DNA from: Bemisia tabaci
Lineage: Eukaryota > Arthropoda > Insecta > Hemiptera > Aleyrodidae
Direction: 5' to 3'
Length of the DNA: 64,000 bases
NCBI RefSeq assembly: GCF_918797505.1
Contig: NC_092801.1
Location: 29,604,477-29,668,476, forward strand
Shown: positions 11,596 to 24,300 of the stretch, one piece after another
How the letters are laid out: every line of letters begins with the position of its first letter
Position numbering within the stretch: position 1 is the stretch's first letter
Notes under the pieces: model-generated
What the model saw: the letters and a program-made list of their open reading frames with translations, nothing else
Told to the model about the DNA's origin: nothing
Databases searched by the model: none
Translations under genes and position numbers: made by a program

Positions 11596-12447
11596 GGCGT
11601 TATATTGTTTAAGTCCCCAGCCTCCCGAAATTGAGTTGTTGGTTTCTAATTCACGTTGACTAATATCTTGATTTCGAATGTCAGGAATAAAGATAAGATC
11701 TGCGTGACGGACATTGAAATACGATTTAATGTACATATTAAATCGAAGTTACTGTCATACATAATGTCCCCAATTTAAAATATCATTAACTTCTTTTATC
11801 ATCACGGTAAGAAAGTTGCGTATTTTTGGGTGGCCATGCTGAACACGAGTATTAGAGTGACAAAAGTCTCACCAACTAGGACGGTTTGGAATTTTATTTT
11901 GAAGGTTTTTAGCATCATATTTGCTTGAGCTCCTAGGGCCTTCTTTACTTTACTCCTAGCACGTATAATCTATCAATGGTGACCATGCGCGATTGAATGT
12001 GCCTCGGTTTTCCATGGACTATTTTATTGCACACTCAACTTCATCGCTAGCAATTGTCAAATTATGAAAAATTTAGGATCCAACATCGGCTGACATCGCT
12101 TGGCTGTTGAAAATATCGGCAAGCCAATCCATAATATAGCATTTCCCGAAATCATCGCCCATTGACCTCGATGGCCAAAACTTCCGACCACAGTCAACAA
12201 TGGCTCGCCAATTATGTACATCTCCTTGTTCCCGATTATTGCAGTGAATCGTGTATACGAATGAGGTTTTGAGTTAATGTCATAGTTGGAACTGAGCAAA
12301 AATCGATTCTTTGTTTTCCATTATTTGTAAATTCTTCAATTTTCTTTTCAAATTGGTCAAAAATAAATCTACAGGTTTTAAGAGGACATCATGATTAATG
12401 AAACATTACTACATCTGGTTGCCATATTACTTTAGGAATGGAAATGG

Positions 12448-12513
12448 AAAAATATAGATAACATCTATAATCTTTTCCCTAAAAATATAGATAACATCTA
12501 TAATCTTTTCCCT
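12448..12513. repeat. Two identical 33-bp units
   Basis: AAAAATATAGATAACATCTA...TTCCCT occurs twice in direct tandem without differences. Intergenic. Confidence 0.85.
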
Positions 12514-13105
12514 AAAAATGTGGTTTTGTCAAGATCAATTGAAAATTTGAGGTAAGATTAAGAGTTCGATGTTCCATGAAAAGGAGGGGGGAGTGGGTGT
12601 TTTAATTCATTATGAATCCATTTAAGTCGATGCAAAATACTTTTGTGTTTTATTATAAGAATCGTGGTAATCCAATTCCTCTGTCGAAAAAATTACACTA
12701 ACCTTACACTTCTTCAGAGTCAAATGATCAGTTTATTTCTGAATCCGATTTTGATCAGGAGTGCGTTTTGAAGTTCAATCTTTCTTCGATTGGCTTTTTG
12801 AATTCATTAGTACGTAGTAAATGTTTTACTGCATGTTCAAACAAATTAATGCAAATGAACGACCCACTTAAAACTTTAAAAAAACGACGAAAATAAAACT
12901 TTATGTAATTGACCAAAATTTCCGTGGAAATATAATTGGAAAGCGGATTTGCACCTTCTACTGAATGAATGGCGCGTTCCGCTATATTGCGAACTGTCAT
13001 CGGATCTGTTTATCGTACTCAGCAGGGCGAAGAGCCAATGATCGTTCACTATTGTGACCTTGAGACATTACTACAAGTCATTGAAAATACACAGTTACAC
13101 GAGTT

Positions 13106-13131
13106 GCTCCAATTAGAGCTCTAATTGGAGC
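13106..13131. repeat. Perfect 26-bp palindrome
   Basis: GCTCCAATTAGAG followed directly by its exact complement CTCTAATTGGAGC. No spacer. Intergenic, with no neighbouring gene start. Confidence 0.85.
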
Positions 13132-15242
13132 CAAGCTCACATCCTGAAAATTAGCGCCAAAAATAGAAGTCATCAGCCGTTGCTCAGATGCCGTAATTGG
13201 ACGTATCCCTGCTAAAAAGAATCGAAGAAGAGTAGGAGAGAAGGAGTGTGCTCGTTAGTTGAGGACCGTTATAATGAATGGGGATTATAAAGCACCAATG
13301 ACGTCAGCAGCGACACCAGGTTCGACGAGCTTAACGATGCCGCATTAACTCATGAGCCCTGTCCACAACGATCTTGTCACATGCCCATGGCTTATGGCTG
13401 CTGCATATTTTGGCAATTAGGTCCGTTTGATTTAACGTCAAATCCCAATCTCCAATTTCTAAAAAAGGAATCTGGTCCACTTTCATATTGTTTTTTTTTT
13501 ATGCAGCTTCCCAGAACACACTCCAGATTCCCACCCGCATCTAGCTCCTTATCAGATTGATCTGTTCCATCCGTTTAAGTGATAAAGCCAATCGATCAAG
13601 CGAAAATTACATTTAAAGCAATCAAACAAGTCGCTTTACTCTATATAGCGCACAATTTTTGAGATCTCCTGATGGAGGGGTGCTGCAGACCTCAACATTG
13701 TTTCAAAAAGTAACCTCCACCTTGTGACACATTGTTGGATAAATTATAAAAAATACGATTTTTGTTTCAAATTTTAGGTCAACTTCTTAATTTCTTATAA
13801 AATGGCAAATAAAAGACGGTGGATATTTTTAAGTATTTTAAGGGGTTCTCACTATGAATTTGCCGAGTTTTCAGTAATCTAGGTTGGAGCCGTCGAAGGA
13901 CATCATAATTTTGGAAGCTATGCATTGTTATGCAAAAGCATCCCAAAATTATATCATAGTCAAAATATGTGCATCAAAGATGGCACCGTTTGAATTGCGG
14001 TGTTTTCAACACTTTTTCTCTCATCAGGGGTTTCTCTCATCCGTTTTGGAGTGCGCGTGTCATGGCCCCCGTAGAAGACTGACCGCAAGTGGTCAAAACC
14101 AAAAATTGACCAAATCCACTTCAACTGCTGGGTCGAATGAAAAAGAGCCGTGACCACCGAATTTAAATGACATGCAAACTTTTTGGTTTCAAGCGGCACT
14201 TGGAATGCATTCATACCGGGTGTCCAAAAAGTCTTTAACTCCCCCTTCCTCTGATATTTAACGCATGCAAATATCAAAATGATTGATCATTTGGCAATAG
14301 CTGATATGGCTTGGTTAACGCGGTCCATTTGTGAGAAAGGCATTTTAATTTAAAGTATTCATCGACGATTATCCTGTTTCTCTGGGGCACATTGTTAATA
14401 GAAAAGAAAAAATTTAGCCCAAACTGGCAGATGGTTTTTTGTGATTAAGGTACCTATCCTCAAACTAGGTTCAAATTGGTCATTTTGAAATTATTCTAAG
14501 TTTTGCTCAGGCAGTCAAAAAAGGCTGCAAACCTCTTAGATATAAAGTACTTTAGTACAAATATAGTAAAACCTCAATAGGTGTAAGTGCTTCCGGGATT
14601 AAATTGTTCAAAATATTATTGATCTACACCAAAAGTGAACTTCATTTAGAAATTAAAAACTACAATTTCTGGCCCAGGTCAGAAACAACGTATGTACCAT
14701 TTGTTTCCCTAAGTCCATACGTATTTTTACGGATGAGCCAGAAATAGTTCCTACATGCAAATTGAAGTTCAAATGATTCAGAGCACCCATTTCAAGTTCA
14801 CCAAGTTCATATCAAGGCGGGAAGCCCTGCTAAAATCACCGGTGGAGAATATTGATCGGGCTATCATCTCCAGAAATCGCCCAAGATTTTAAAGAGTTTG
14901 CACTTTATTGTCTTGTTTTCTTCAATTTTCTAAACGACACAAGTGCTATTTTGAAAATAGAGACATTTTTACCTACAATTAACGATGGCGCGAGAGAAAT
15001 AATAGTAGCTATCTTCGGTTCGGGTCAAAAACATTTCATTACATCATCATTCCACCGATATATCACGAAAAGGAGGGGGACTCATAAGAAAATGTTGACC
15101 TAAGGTGCGCCCTTTGATAGTGTACTAAATTTCATTTTGACTCGTGCGTGCACTCCGGAGACAAGAGAAAGAGACCCTCTACTGGCCTCTTGGCGGCAGG
15201 TGAAAGCTTTCACTTTCGGGGATTCAACATTTCCTCATGGAC

Positions 15243-15702
15243 AATGGAGATGTTGCATGTGTGAGGGATTTGCGATTTGACCATTGATTCTTGTGTAAAA
15301 GTTCGCGAGAAAAACGATGGTCCCACTGGTTTTCTCTGAAATCATCTCCCAAGCTCAAAAAAAGCTCTCAAAATGAGGCCAAAATGGAGGGGATATCCCA
15401 CGCTATCCTGAGAGTCCACCTCTACATCAAGACAAACTCTCCATGCGATGATAGGGAGCAAATACATTAGCAGTGATGCCGCGTTGTCAGTTTTGGAGTC
15501 CCCAAATAAATTGGCAGCCCTGTCAATGTATTTGCTCCCTTTCTTTGCATGGAGCGTTTGTCTTGATGTAGAGATGGACTCTCAGGATAAGGTGGGATAT
15601 TCCCTCCATTTTGGTCTCACTTTGAAAGCTTTTTTTGAGCTTGAGAGATGATTTCAGAGAAAACCAGTGGCACCATCGCCTTACACATGCAACATCTCCA
15701 TT
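15243..15702. mobile_element. Foldback MITE family 1, copy C (460 bp, internal deletion)
   Basis: Same family as the copies at 2569 and 38730. The right arm has lost about 45 bp between 'ACCATCG' and 'CTTACACATGC'. It lies in the intergenic region between gene 1 and gene 2. Confidence 0.83.
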
Positions 15703-17863
15703 ATAAGGGGGCAACAGTTATCACACTTTTTATGGCTGTTGACCTACCTACCAGGTGAATGATGAGCTTCGGGTTACGGCATGAGCCACACCAATTTCCC
15801 AAACTTTGGTTTGTTTGCAAAACGAAACTCCCAATACTTTGTTAATCATCGACCTAGTAGGTATGACAACGGTTGAATGCTGAAGTCCCGAGGGTGAAAT
15901 CTTCCGTCATTTCCAAGATACCAGTGGAGGGTATCTTGTCTTTGGTACATTCAAAAGTTGGAGAAGAAGTCAAAGACTTTTTGGACACCTTATAGGCCGA
16001 ATCGTCTGTCGATAGCAATGACTTTTTTAAATTCGCCTTTGAATATTTTCCACTCATGTTCCGATCCAAATTACCATAAAAAGAATAGAGTGCGCGTGCT
16101 TTCTTCAAACACGCGCTTGTGCTCATGAGCTCATGATTGAGAGTCCCCCTTGCGAGTCATTCATTACGCGACCAAACCTTTGACGAGCCTAGCCATGGTC
16201 AGAGAACAGAAGTGTAATTGTAGAATTTGGAGACAGCAATTTCATCCTTTGATACTAGTTATTTGGTGACTATTTATCTTTTAAAACACGTTGCTGAGCA
16301 AATTGATCAAAATAACACGAACATCGTGCAATTAAAAGTCAATTATCTTGAAACTTGTAAAATATGGGCTGACAATCTTTTCCACACTAAGTACATTTGT
16401 TATAATTTTTCCGATTATCGTTGCCGCACAAAATCTTTTTCGCACGAATAATTTTCTGTATTACATGACAACATCAAGAAAAGTATGAAGCATATTTAAG
16501 AAAAATGAGTGAACGACGAACAAAAAGAAGTAAGAGGGAACATGGTTGCATGGTTGCTGCCCAGCTGCTGTACGATGTTGGCGGATGTTTGAGATCTGAT
16601 TTAGTGCGGCAACGATATTCGGAAAAATTACCACAAATGTACTTTGTGCGGGAAAAATATTCTGCCAAAATATGCCATGAGACTGTAAGTCGCAATATGC
16701 AATGAAGCTCTTGCAGGCTTCAGGATTTGCTAAGAAAATACTTTTCTTTCAGTGAAATTTTGCGAGCAAAACGATGGTAGCCACGGGTGTCCTGTGAAAA
16801 AAACTTTCAAGCTCAAAAACAGCGCTCAAAGTCTCCCCCGGCTATGCCAAGAGTTTGCATTTATTTCCTGTCAAACTGCAGTTGCAGAGGCAGCTATTAA
16901 ATACATTAGCAGCGTTTCTTTAGGTGAGCTTTGCAGATACTAATAACTATATATTTTGGAAAAGCCGTTTGTGTGATTATCTTAGAAGGTTCCCTTGCAA
17001 CACGTAAAAACAAGGCAACGTCGCAAATTGAGGTAGGTAGGTATTTTTCTAACACCATTAATGATAAAAAAATGTGTTCCCTCAATATGCATTTTAGTGT
17101 AAATGACATCAAGTCTTTTTGTCAGCGACAAAGTTTCGGGTGCCTTCAGTCGCTATTAAATGTTTTACGCAGGAATCTGTGCGTGACGTTGAACTTTGAA
17201 TGGCGTAGAAAGGCGTTTAAAGAGAATAGAGTTAGATTATGCGTAGTATCCGTAAGACTGTACGTAGTGAGAAAAGTTATCAGTCAATTTACATACATTA
17301 CTGCGCCTTCATTTTCATCTAATACTGTGCAATACCTCTGTGCCGCAATAGTTGCTCAGAGCGCCTTCAACAAAATCGCTCAAACTTGATAGTTGAGGAT
17401 CACATGTACCGCTAAAATTACACTCTAGAGCGTGTGTGATTGCACATTTTGTCATAACCGACTGTGGGATACAAAAAAGTTCATTCCTCTATTTGCAACT
17501 TTGCAATTTTTTTTTAATTTCTTCCTTTTGTGGATAAACCAAAACGAGCAATTTAATGTGAAAGCAAATAAATAGTCTGCAATCTTTTTTCGAAATAAGA
17601 AGAAGTATGTTAGGAACATGGTATGGAGCAAAAGTGTAACGAAAATGTATAGCCTTTAAATTGAAAAAGCGGCAATATAAACTGGCTGAGTGTTAATATT
17701 AGTTCATATAATTTTAAATAACTTAATAATCAACTTTGGCAAATATGCCTGCTATTTGGTATCAATCTAACTTCCAAGTAAAGAAAAGGATGCATCTCTA
17801 GATGTTTACTCGTTGATTGCAAATTGAATAAACTCGCTGGAAAGAAAAGACAACAATTCAGTA

Positions 17864-17869
17864 TTTATT
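17864..17869 (-). terminator. Possible poly-A signal of gene 1
   Basis: AATAAA on the minus strand, about 360 bp past the TGA stop of gene 1. It is the nearest canonical hexamer I saw downstream. Such hexamers are frequent in AT-rich DNA, so support is weak. Confidence 0.25.
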
Positions 17870-18224
17870 TCTCTTTGAATAATAATCAATTTAGAAAAAT
17901 CGTTTAAAATTAAATCTCAGTTACATGTGAAAATGCTATGCATTTACAAAATTATGTCTGAATATACATAAATGTATCGCTAAGTGTAAGACATGAGGGC
18001 GAAAATCTAATGGTGCCTATCTTGGGCCCATTTTACGTTTTTCAGCGAAGAGTTTTGATCCATTAAAAGGAAGTTTTCGTAACGCGCATTGGCTCATTTG
18101 CATGGTTAAAAGGAACTGTGTATCTATGAATTAAATCAAAAGGATCTATGTACATAGAATTTCACTTCATTCATTTTTAGTAGTTATATTTTGCATAATT
18201 GAATCCAGTTGTCTGTTATTGCGG

Positions 18225-18359
18225 TCATGATTGAGAAAGTAATTTGCATCCCCAAGAAAATTGTGCCTCCTCTGCAATCAAGGATATAGTCCGTACATGT
18301 GAAAGCATTTCTTTGTAGTTGTCACAGTCGATTTTGACCAATTGAGCATTTTTTGAAAT
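18225..18359 (-). CDS. Gene 1 exon 27: terminal thioesterase-like exon with stop codon
   Basis: Strong acceptor (CTTTCAACAG), then ISKNAQLVKIDCDNYKEMLS, ending in a TGA stop after KLLSQS. It matches the TE end 'KVSVHIIEGDHRTLLEG'. The catalytic His of GDHRT is Asn here (residue 1834 in CDNYKE). Phase 0 fits exon 26. A possible AATAAA lies about 360 bp downstream. Confidence 0.82.
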   Translation of the reverse strand: MSKNAQLVKIDCDNYKEMLSHVRTISLIAEEAQFSWGCKLLSQS

Positions 18360-21300
18360 CTGTTGAAAGAACCATGAAAATGTCAGAGCAAGATCAAAAA
18401 AGAGAATAAAATAAATTTGAGGATATGGCATGATACACACATGATAATTAACGATAAAATGTCATTAGGGCCAGTATAATAAAAAAGGTTGCACTTGATT
18501 TGAGCATGGTCATGCATAAAAGTGGCCCAAATTAGCTTTTATTTCCATGTCTGTCGGGGGAAAATTATCCTGATCTGTTTTATTTTATTTGTTTATTCAT
18601 ATTTATGTATGTATAAATCTAAATCGATGGAATCGGAACTGATTATGACTTAGTCGTAGAGGAAGACACAAAAAGTTACACAAATCACCTTCATTTTATA
18701 TTAATATGCATATTAATTGCTTATAGACCATTGTACATAGGCAACTCTCTGTCTAACCTATTTATGCACGTGTCAAATCACCGAGATCATCATGGGCATA
18801 GGCAAAAATTGATCTGATTGTTCTTGTAAAATTTAAATTTTATACATTTTTGCGATTATCCTCTTCCTACAATTAAAGGTCATTTCATTTATTATGCTTT
18901 CCGTAAAACGCAAAAATATGAATTTCAATTGTCTTCAACAATTTTCGACTTACCTCTTCTACATCGTCAGTGGTTAGCCTGCAGAATTTACTGACTTCAA
19001 TTAAAATTAAACTACTTTCTGGACAGATATTGCAATTTGAGAGGCTCCTAGCAAACTGCAAACTCCTAAGAATGGTCTGGAGCGACCTCATGACAAATGT
19101 TTTGTTGAACTCATTTGGTAGAAGGTGCAGGGCTGTTTCAATTCGCTTCGTGCCGTTTATGTCTGGCGACTGGTCCAAACGTTCCTAAAATCGAGGGGAA
19201 AAAATGGGATAATTTTGGTATGTGGCAACTTGGCTAGTAAAAGAAAACATTCACGGAAAAAATTAAATAGCTACTTTGACAATTCAATTGCTAAATAACA
19301 GTGACTGCAACGTCTCAATGCAGATTTTGCAACAAAAAAATGCTACTGTAACCACTATTGTAAGCTAATTAAACCATGGGGATGGTTAAAATAGCATTTT
19401 TGTGTTGTAAAATCTACATTGAAATATTGCAGTCACTTTTTTTGCAATTGAATGGTTAAATCAGCAATTTAATTTTTTCCGTGTTACCATGACGTGCATC
19501 AAAATTTGGAATTATTTTTTTTATTTTACCGTGCGTTTGTTATGACATGTCCTGAACTTAAAATTTGACGATACCGTATCCGTCCAAAAATTACGAATTC
19601 TTTTTATCTCGTAATTATCCTCTGAACAAAAAGTGTAGTAAGTAGTCAAATCATGAAATCTTGAGTTAATAATTTACATGTCTATTTTCTTATGCACTAA
19701 AGACACTTTAACATTAAGTACTGGGAAGTGTTGATTTCAGTCCGATCAAACTAACATATTTTTTTCTAGAGTGCACGTATAAAGTTCTGCATAGTATTTT
19801 CTGCAGTATCGACGATCAATTTAAAGCATCGTTGTTCGACTTCAACAAGCGGCACCAGTTTTCTTACCTTTTGAATAAGGCCGAAAAGAGACTTAATCAG
19901 GCAAACTTCCAAAGATTCATCAAGAGGTAACAGAGAGCACATCTTCTTTGGAACTCCCTGTAGAATAAAGAGGGAAACTGCTTGGCAAGAGTTGGTCAAA
20001 AGATTTGCTAGAAGCGTTGCCACACCTCCGCTCCAGGTCTCACTGACAATCGTGTAGGGACCTTCACTTTGAATTTTCTTGATGGACTGTGAACACAGAA
20101 AAACAATGCATTGAGAAAAATGACCCAATTTATTATTTAATTTGATCAGCCATAATAGTTAGCTCATTCACAATTACACAGTTTTTCTGAAAAGTTTCGG
20201 CAAATTCACCTGAATGATTTCAAATAAAAGTATCAAACATTTTGACGAAATATTTTCGTTTGTTCTATTGTAACAAAAAAAAAACAAAAAAAAAAAACAA
20301 AAAAAAAACAAAAATTGGAGTTTTTAAATCATCAGCATTCCTACAGTCTTATAGGCGCTAATATGCGTTTCACGCCAATTGACCGACTGCACTGCGTTTG
20401 GCGCAGTGCGAGAAGTATTCATGCAGTCTTGTGGCCGTTAGTGCGAATTTTACGCCGACTGCACTGTTTGGTGCAATACGCGAAGTATTCCTGAAGTCTT
20501 GCAGGCGCTAATATACGTTCAACGCCGCGCCGCCGGCCGCACCGTGTTCGGCGTGATTATTTGAAGTCGCGTTAGAATTATCGCGGCATCGAATAATAGA
20601 GCTTAAAAGGCCTGTGTTGTGTTTTAACACCGTGTGAACGTTCCAGCGTTGCCTTCTTTCTCCAAATTTAATATTTTTTTCGAGAAAAGTTAGGAAAGTT
20701 CTTGATACTCACGACCATTATTCACTTCATTTATCATCAGGGGGAGGAGATATCGATGACTTGGCAACAAACTAACCTAAACTAGCGTTAACAAAAAATG
20801 CGTTAATTTTCCAACCGTTTCCTGTTTTGTTAAACATTTAGCTTCAATTAATTTCATTTTAACACATTCCTTTGCACATACCCATTCCAGACAAGCTGTT
20901 TCGTGAAAATATCATGCACTATGTTATTGGCGCGTATACGTAGTATACCGCCTTTGCGATCGTTTCGAACCCTGCTCGATACAATAACCGAGTCCCTTAG
21001 TTCCTTACCGAAAAGTGACTACCGCGAACTTCTGAGATTTTCCAAAGCGTGTAAAAAGTTTATTTATCCGTCAATAATTATGATTTAAAGTTGTTTCTCA
21101 TTCTTGGGCTCGCTAGTTTATGTGCAGTGAATACCAAGAGTCTACGTTACTTGGTTTTTTTAAAAAAAGCCTAAGAGTACGACGCGCTGATTTAAAATAT
21201 GCATATATAAGCGGAAGCAAGCGAACTGATTCGAGGATGGCTGACCAGTTCGGCACTCCTTGAATGAGAATTTCACTCACTCCGTTTTGTTCAAAACGTT

Positions 21301-24300
21301 GCACTATGGTCCCAATTCACTTTTCAGTGATCAAAAATCATAGCGGCTCTCCGTTTGAGTATAAATACATTTAAGATATGTTTTCCTCATGATTTTGATG
21401 CGCTGAATCCGAATTTGACCTCCGTTTTTCCCTTAAAAATCATTTGCAAAAGTTACTGTCATTTTTTCACATAAATCACAAACTGCCATACGGTTGGCTT
21501 ATTATACTTGCTTAGATTGGATGAAAACCATGCGTTCATTGCACATACATGTACAGTTCATGCAAAATTAAGGAAGTTTTAATTTTTTGACAACCCCCCC
21601 CCCCCCCCCAATTTATTTATTTATTTATTTTTTTTTTTTTTTTTTTTTTTTTTAAGGATAACTAAACTGAAAAAATTGAAATAGATATAAAATTCATTCA
21701 TATTTTAAAATAATGCTTCAGAGAAGACTTTTCTTTATGTCGATTTGCCGGGACACGCAAATCGGGTACATAACAATGTTGAAGAGCGGGGGGTGCAATA
21801 TTGTCCCGTTAAGGAAAATTCAATCAACAATGGATAAATATTCGGGGAGTAAGGAATTTTACATCAATAGGTACTTTCTTGGATGGCAAAGAGCATTTTT
21901 AAAGATAAAACTGCGGAACGGAAAACTTTTCAAAAAATCTCAAAAAGTAGGGGGAACCAAATTTTTGTCGAAACGGTCAACCTCAAAAAGATTCATAGAA
22001 GCTACATAATGGCGTCTCTGTAGATGCAAAATTGCTTAGCACGTGTTAAGGCTGCAATTACAGGTGTTTTTCAGGGCAAAAAATTGAGTTTTTCTGGGGC
22101 AAACACGTAGTCACGTAAAAAATTCAAATTTGGTCGAAAAAGCAGGCGGAGGCAATTATTTTTGGTTCGGTTGCCTTCCTAAGGATCTGTAGAAACGACT
22201 TAAAAGTGTCTCTGGAGGTGCCAAATGTCTCAGAATATTTTTCGAGGCCCTAGAGAAAATATTACCTCGCAGCGAGCTCGCAGACAGCTCGCAGCATATT
22301 TTGGACCTCGCGGTTAGGAAACTCCTCGCAGTTAGGTGATGACCTTGTCAAGACCTCGCAGTGAGGAAGTCGGTTAGGCATGGACCTCGCCGCGAGGTGC
22401 TGACAGCTCACGGCGAGGACCTCGCCTCGCCGATAGGTTAGGAGACCTCGCCGATAGGTGAGAGCACCTCGCAGATAGGTGAGAGGACCTCGCAGTTAGG
22501 TTGGCTCCTATCCACTGGGTGAGAGTCCTCACAGTAGGTATATTAGCCAGCAGGTAACCTGACCACAGAGGTAAACACAGGTTCAGAGCCTCATTAAAAA
22601 TTAAGGATCAATTGCAGCATCTAATATATACTGATAAAAATGTTAAAAAAGTTTTTGAATTTGAAAGAAAAATTGTATTTAATTCAAAAGCACATTCCTT
22701 GGCTCAAAACAATGTGGGTCAGTGAACTGAAATTGTTCTGTATACCAAAAAAGTGCCTTAAAATTAAACACAATTTTTTATTTATTTATTTTTTTTTTTT
22801 TTTTAGGAAAAAAAAAATGCAATCAAAACTTTTTTAACCTTTTTTTTCCGTGAATCCTCTCACAAATGTTCTTATCTATTTTAGCATGCCAAAAAATAAG
22901 AATAATCTGTACCTTCTTTGCACATGGTCTTCCAAAATGTTCCACACTATGAGGCATTCTTCGCTCCTTGCAAGAATAGACAAATTCCAAGAATTCAAGG
23001 ATCAGGTAGTGATTTTTAGAAAAATTGCATCGTCACTGGCCTATAAAATTAAAAAAATAATCATCATTCACCAAGGTCACACTCAAAATGAATTGTAAAA
23101 ATTTCTGAATTTTGATAGTTATAAGTGAATATTTCAAGTTAAACTGACCGATTCTTTTCATTAATTTTAAGCGAGAGCTTTTCCTTCAGCATATCAATCA
23201 CACATAATGTGCTGTTCCTTCTCCTTCAAGCAGGAAAATACTCATTGGAGGGAGGAATTTCCTTCAAATTTACAATGTCTAATCACTCTAGAACTGTACT
23301 CTTTGCATCAACTTTATAGTGAAGGTAAGTGGGCATTTTAAAAGCCCAAATTTAGCATGTCAGCCCTTGCAGTTAAGTCAGTAAGTATACGCATTTTCCT
23401 TACTGCTTCTTGATTATGGTCTGATGTTGCAGAACTTTTCAAAGTACTATCCATGAAAATTCAGAGGACAACCAGTTGGTGACCACATACTTTTTCATTT
23501 GTTTACATTTTTTCATTTATATTCTTATTTAAGTTCAGTGGATAAAATTAAAACATAAATTACAACTGGAAACCAAGAGGTATGTAAAAAAAATTAAAAA
23601 TGTTAATCACCTTACAAGACTTACTCTGTTCCTTTCTTTTCATGTTGACTCCTATTCTTTTCATGCAACTTTGGCAGGGAACAGTAGGACAGGGTCGCAT
23701 ATTTGGCCTGATCATTGCTAGAACTTCGGATGGTCCTAACAAATCCTTCAACTTCTGCAGTTCAGTGTCTGGAATCAACATATCAGAGTGAACGAGTGAT
23801 CCTTTAGATAAATGAAAAGTTTCCTATTTTTTCCATATTTTAACACGCATATCAATTGCATATTCATTCAAGTGAATGTGAGGAAAAACAGCTGAAAATT
23901 TTCATCCCCCAGACTGAAAAGACGCAGCCACTTACTTTCTACGAGCAGGTCTATGCTGAGAGAAATTTCACGAAATTGCCACATTGGTATGCAGTTAAAT
24001 CTAGTTTTGCCATGAAATTTATCCTCACATGCAGAGACTATTTGCAGTAGGTAATTATTCTCACACATACAGAGACAACCATCAGCTCGACATGGCCATC
24101 ATTGCCCTGATAACTCAAGAGACCGTAGATGCATACTCAATTAAAATTCATAAGTGCACACAATCCCTCCATGAGAAAGGAGATAGTAGGTACCTAGAAA
24201 CAGCAGGGTGAGCTATCCTTACTTCTCCTGGAGCAAAATCCTCCCTACTTATTTTGAAATTGTCATGCCTCAAGGAGAAAAATTCTATTACTTACAGTGC

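Larger units (their letters stand above)
5284..18224. other. Intergenic region between gene 1 stop and gene 2 start
   Basis: 13 kb holding the elements at 6141, 6955, 9161, 11371 and 15243, plus small repeats. The longest open frame (16931-17389, plus, 152 codons) and a 90-codon minus frame (15854-16126) resemble nothing I know. The remaining stretches (about 9700-11370, 11600-15240, 15700-18220) show no recognisable feature. Confidence 0.5.

Noticed and set aside
15854..16126. 90-codon minus frame with Lys/Ser-rich sequence
   Set aside because: No homology recognised, no matching splice phase with gene 1, and it ends without context; left as anonymous.
22640..24211. Open frames of 60-82 codons in the inverted arms as possible transposase pieces
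   Set aside because: They are duplicated only because the arms are duplicated; no DDE, RT or zinc-finger pattern visible.
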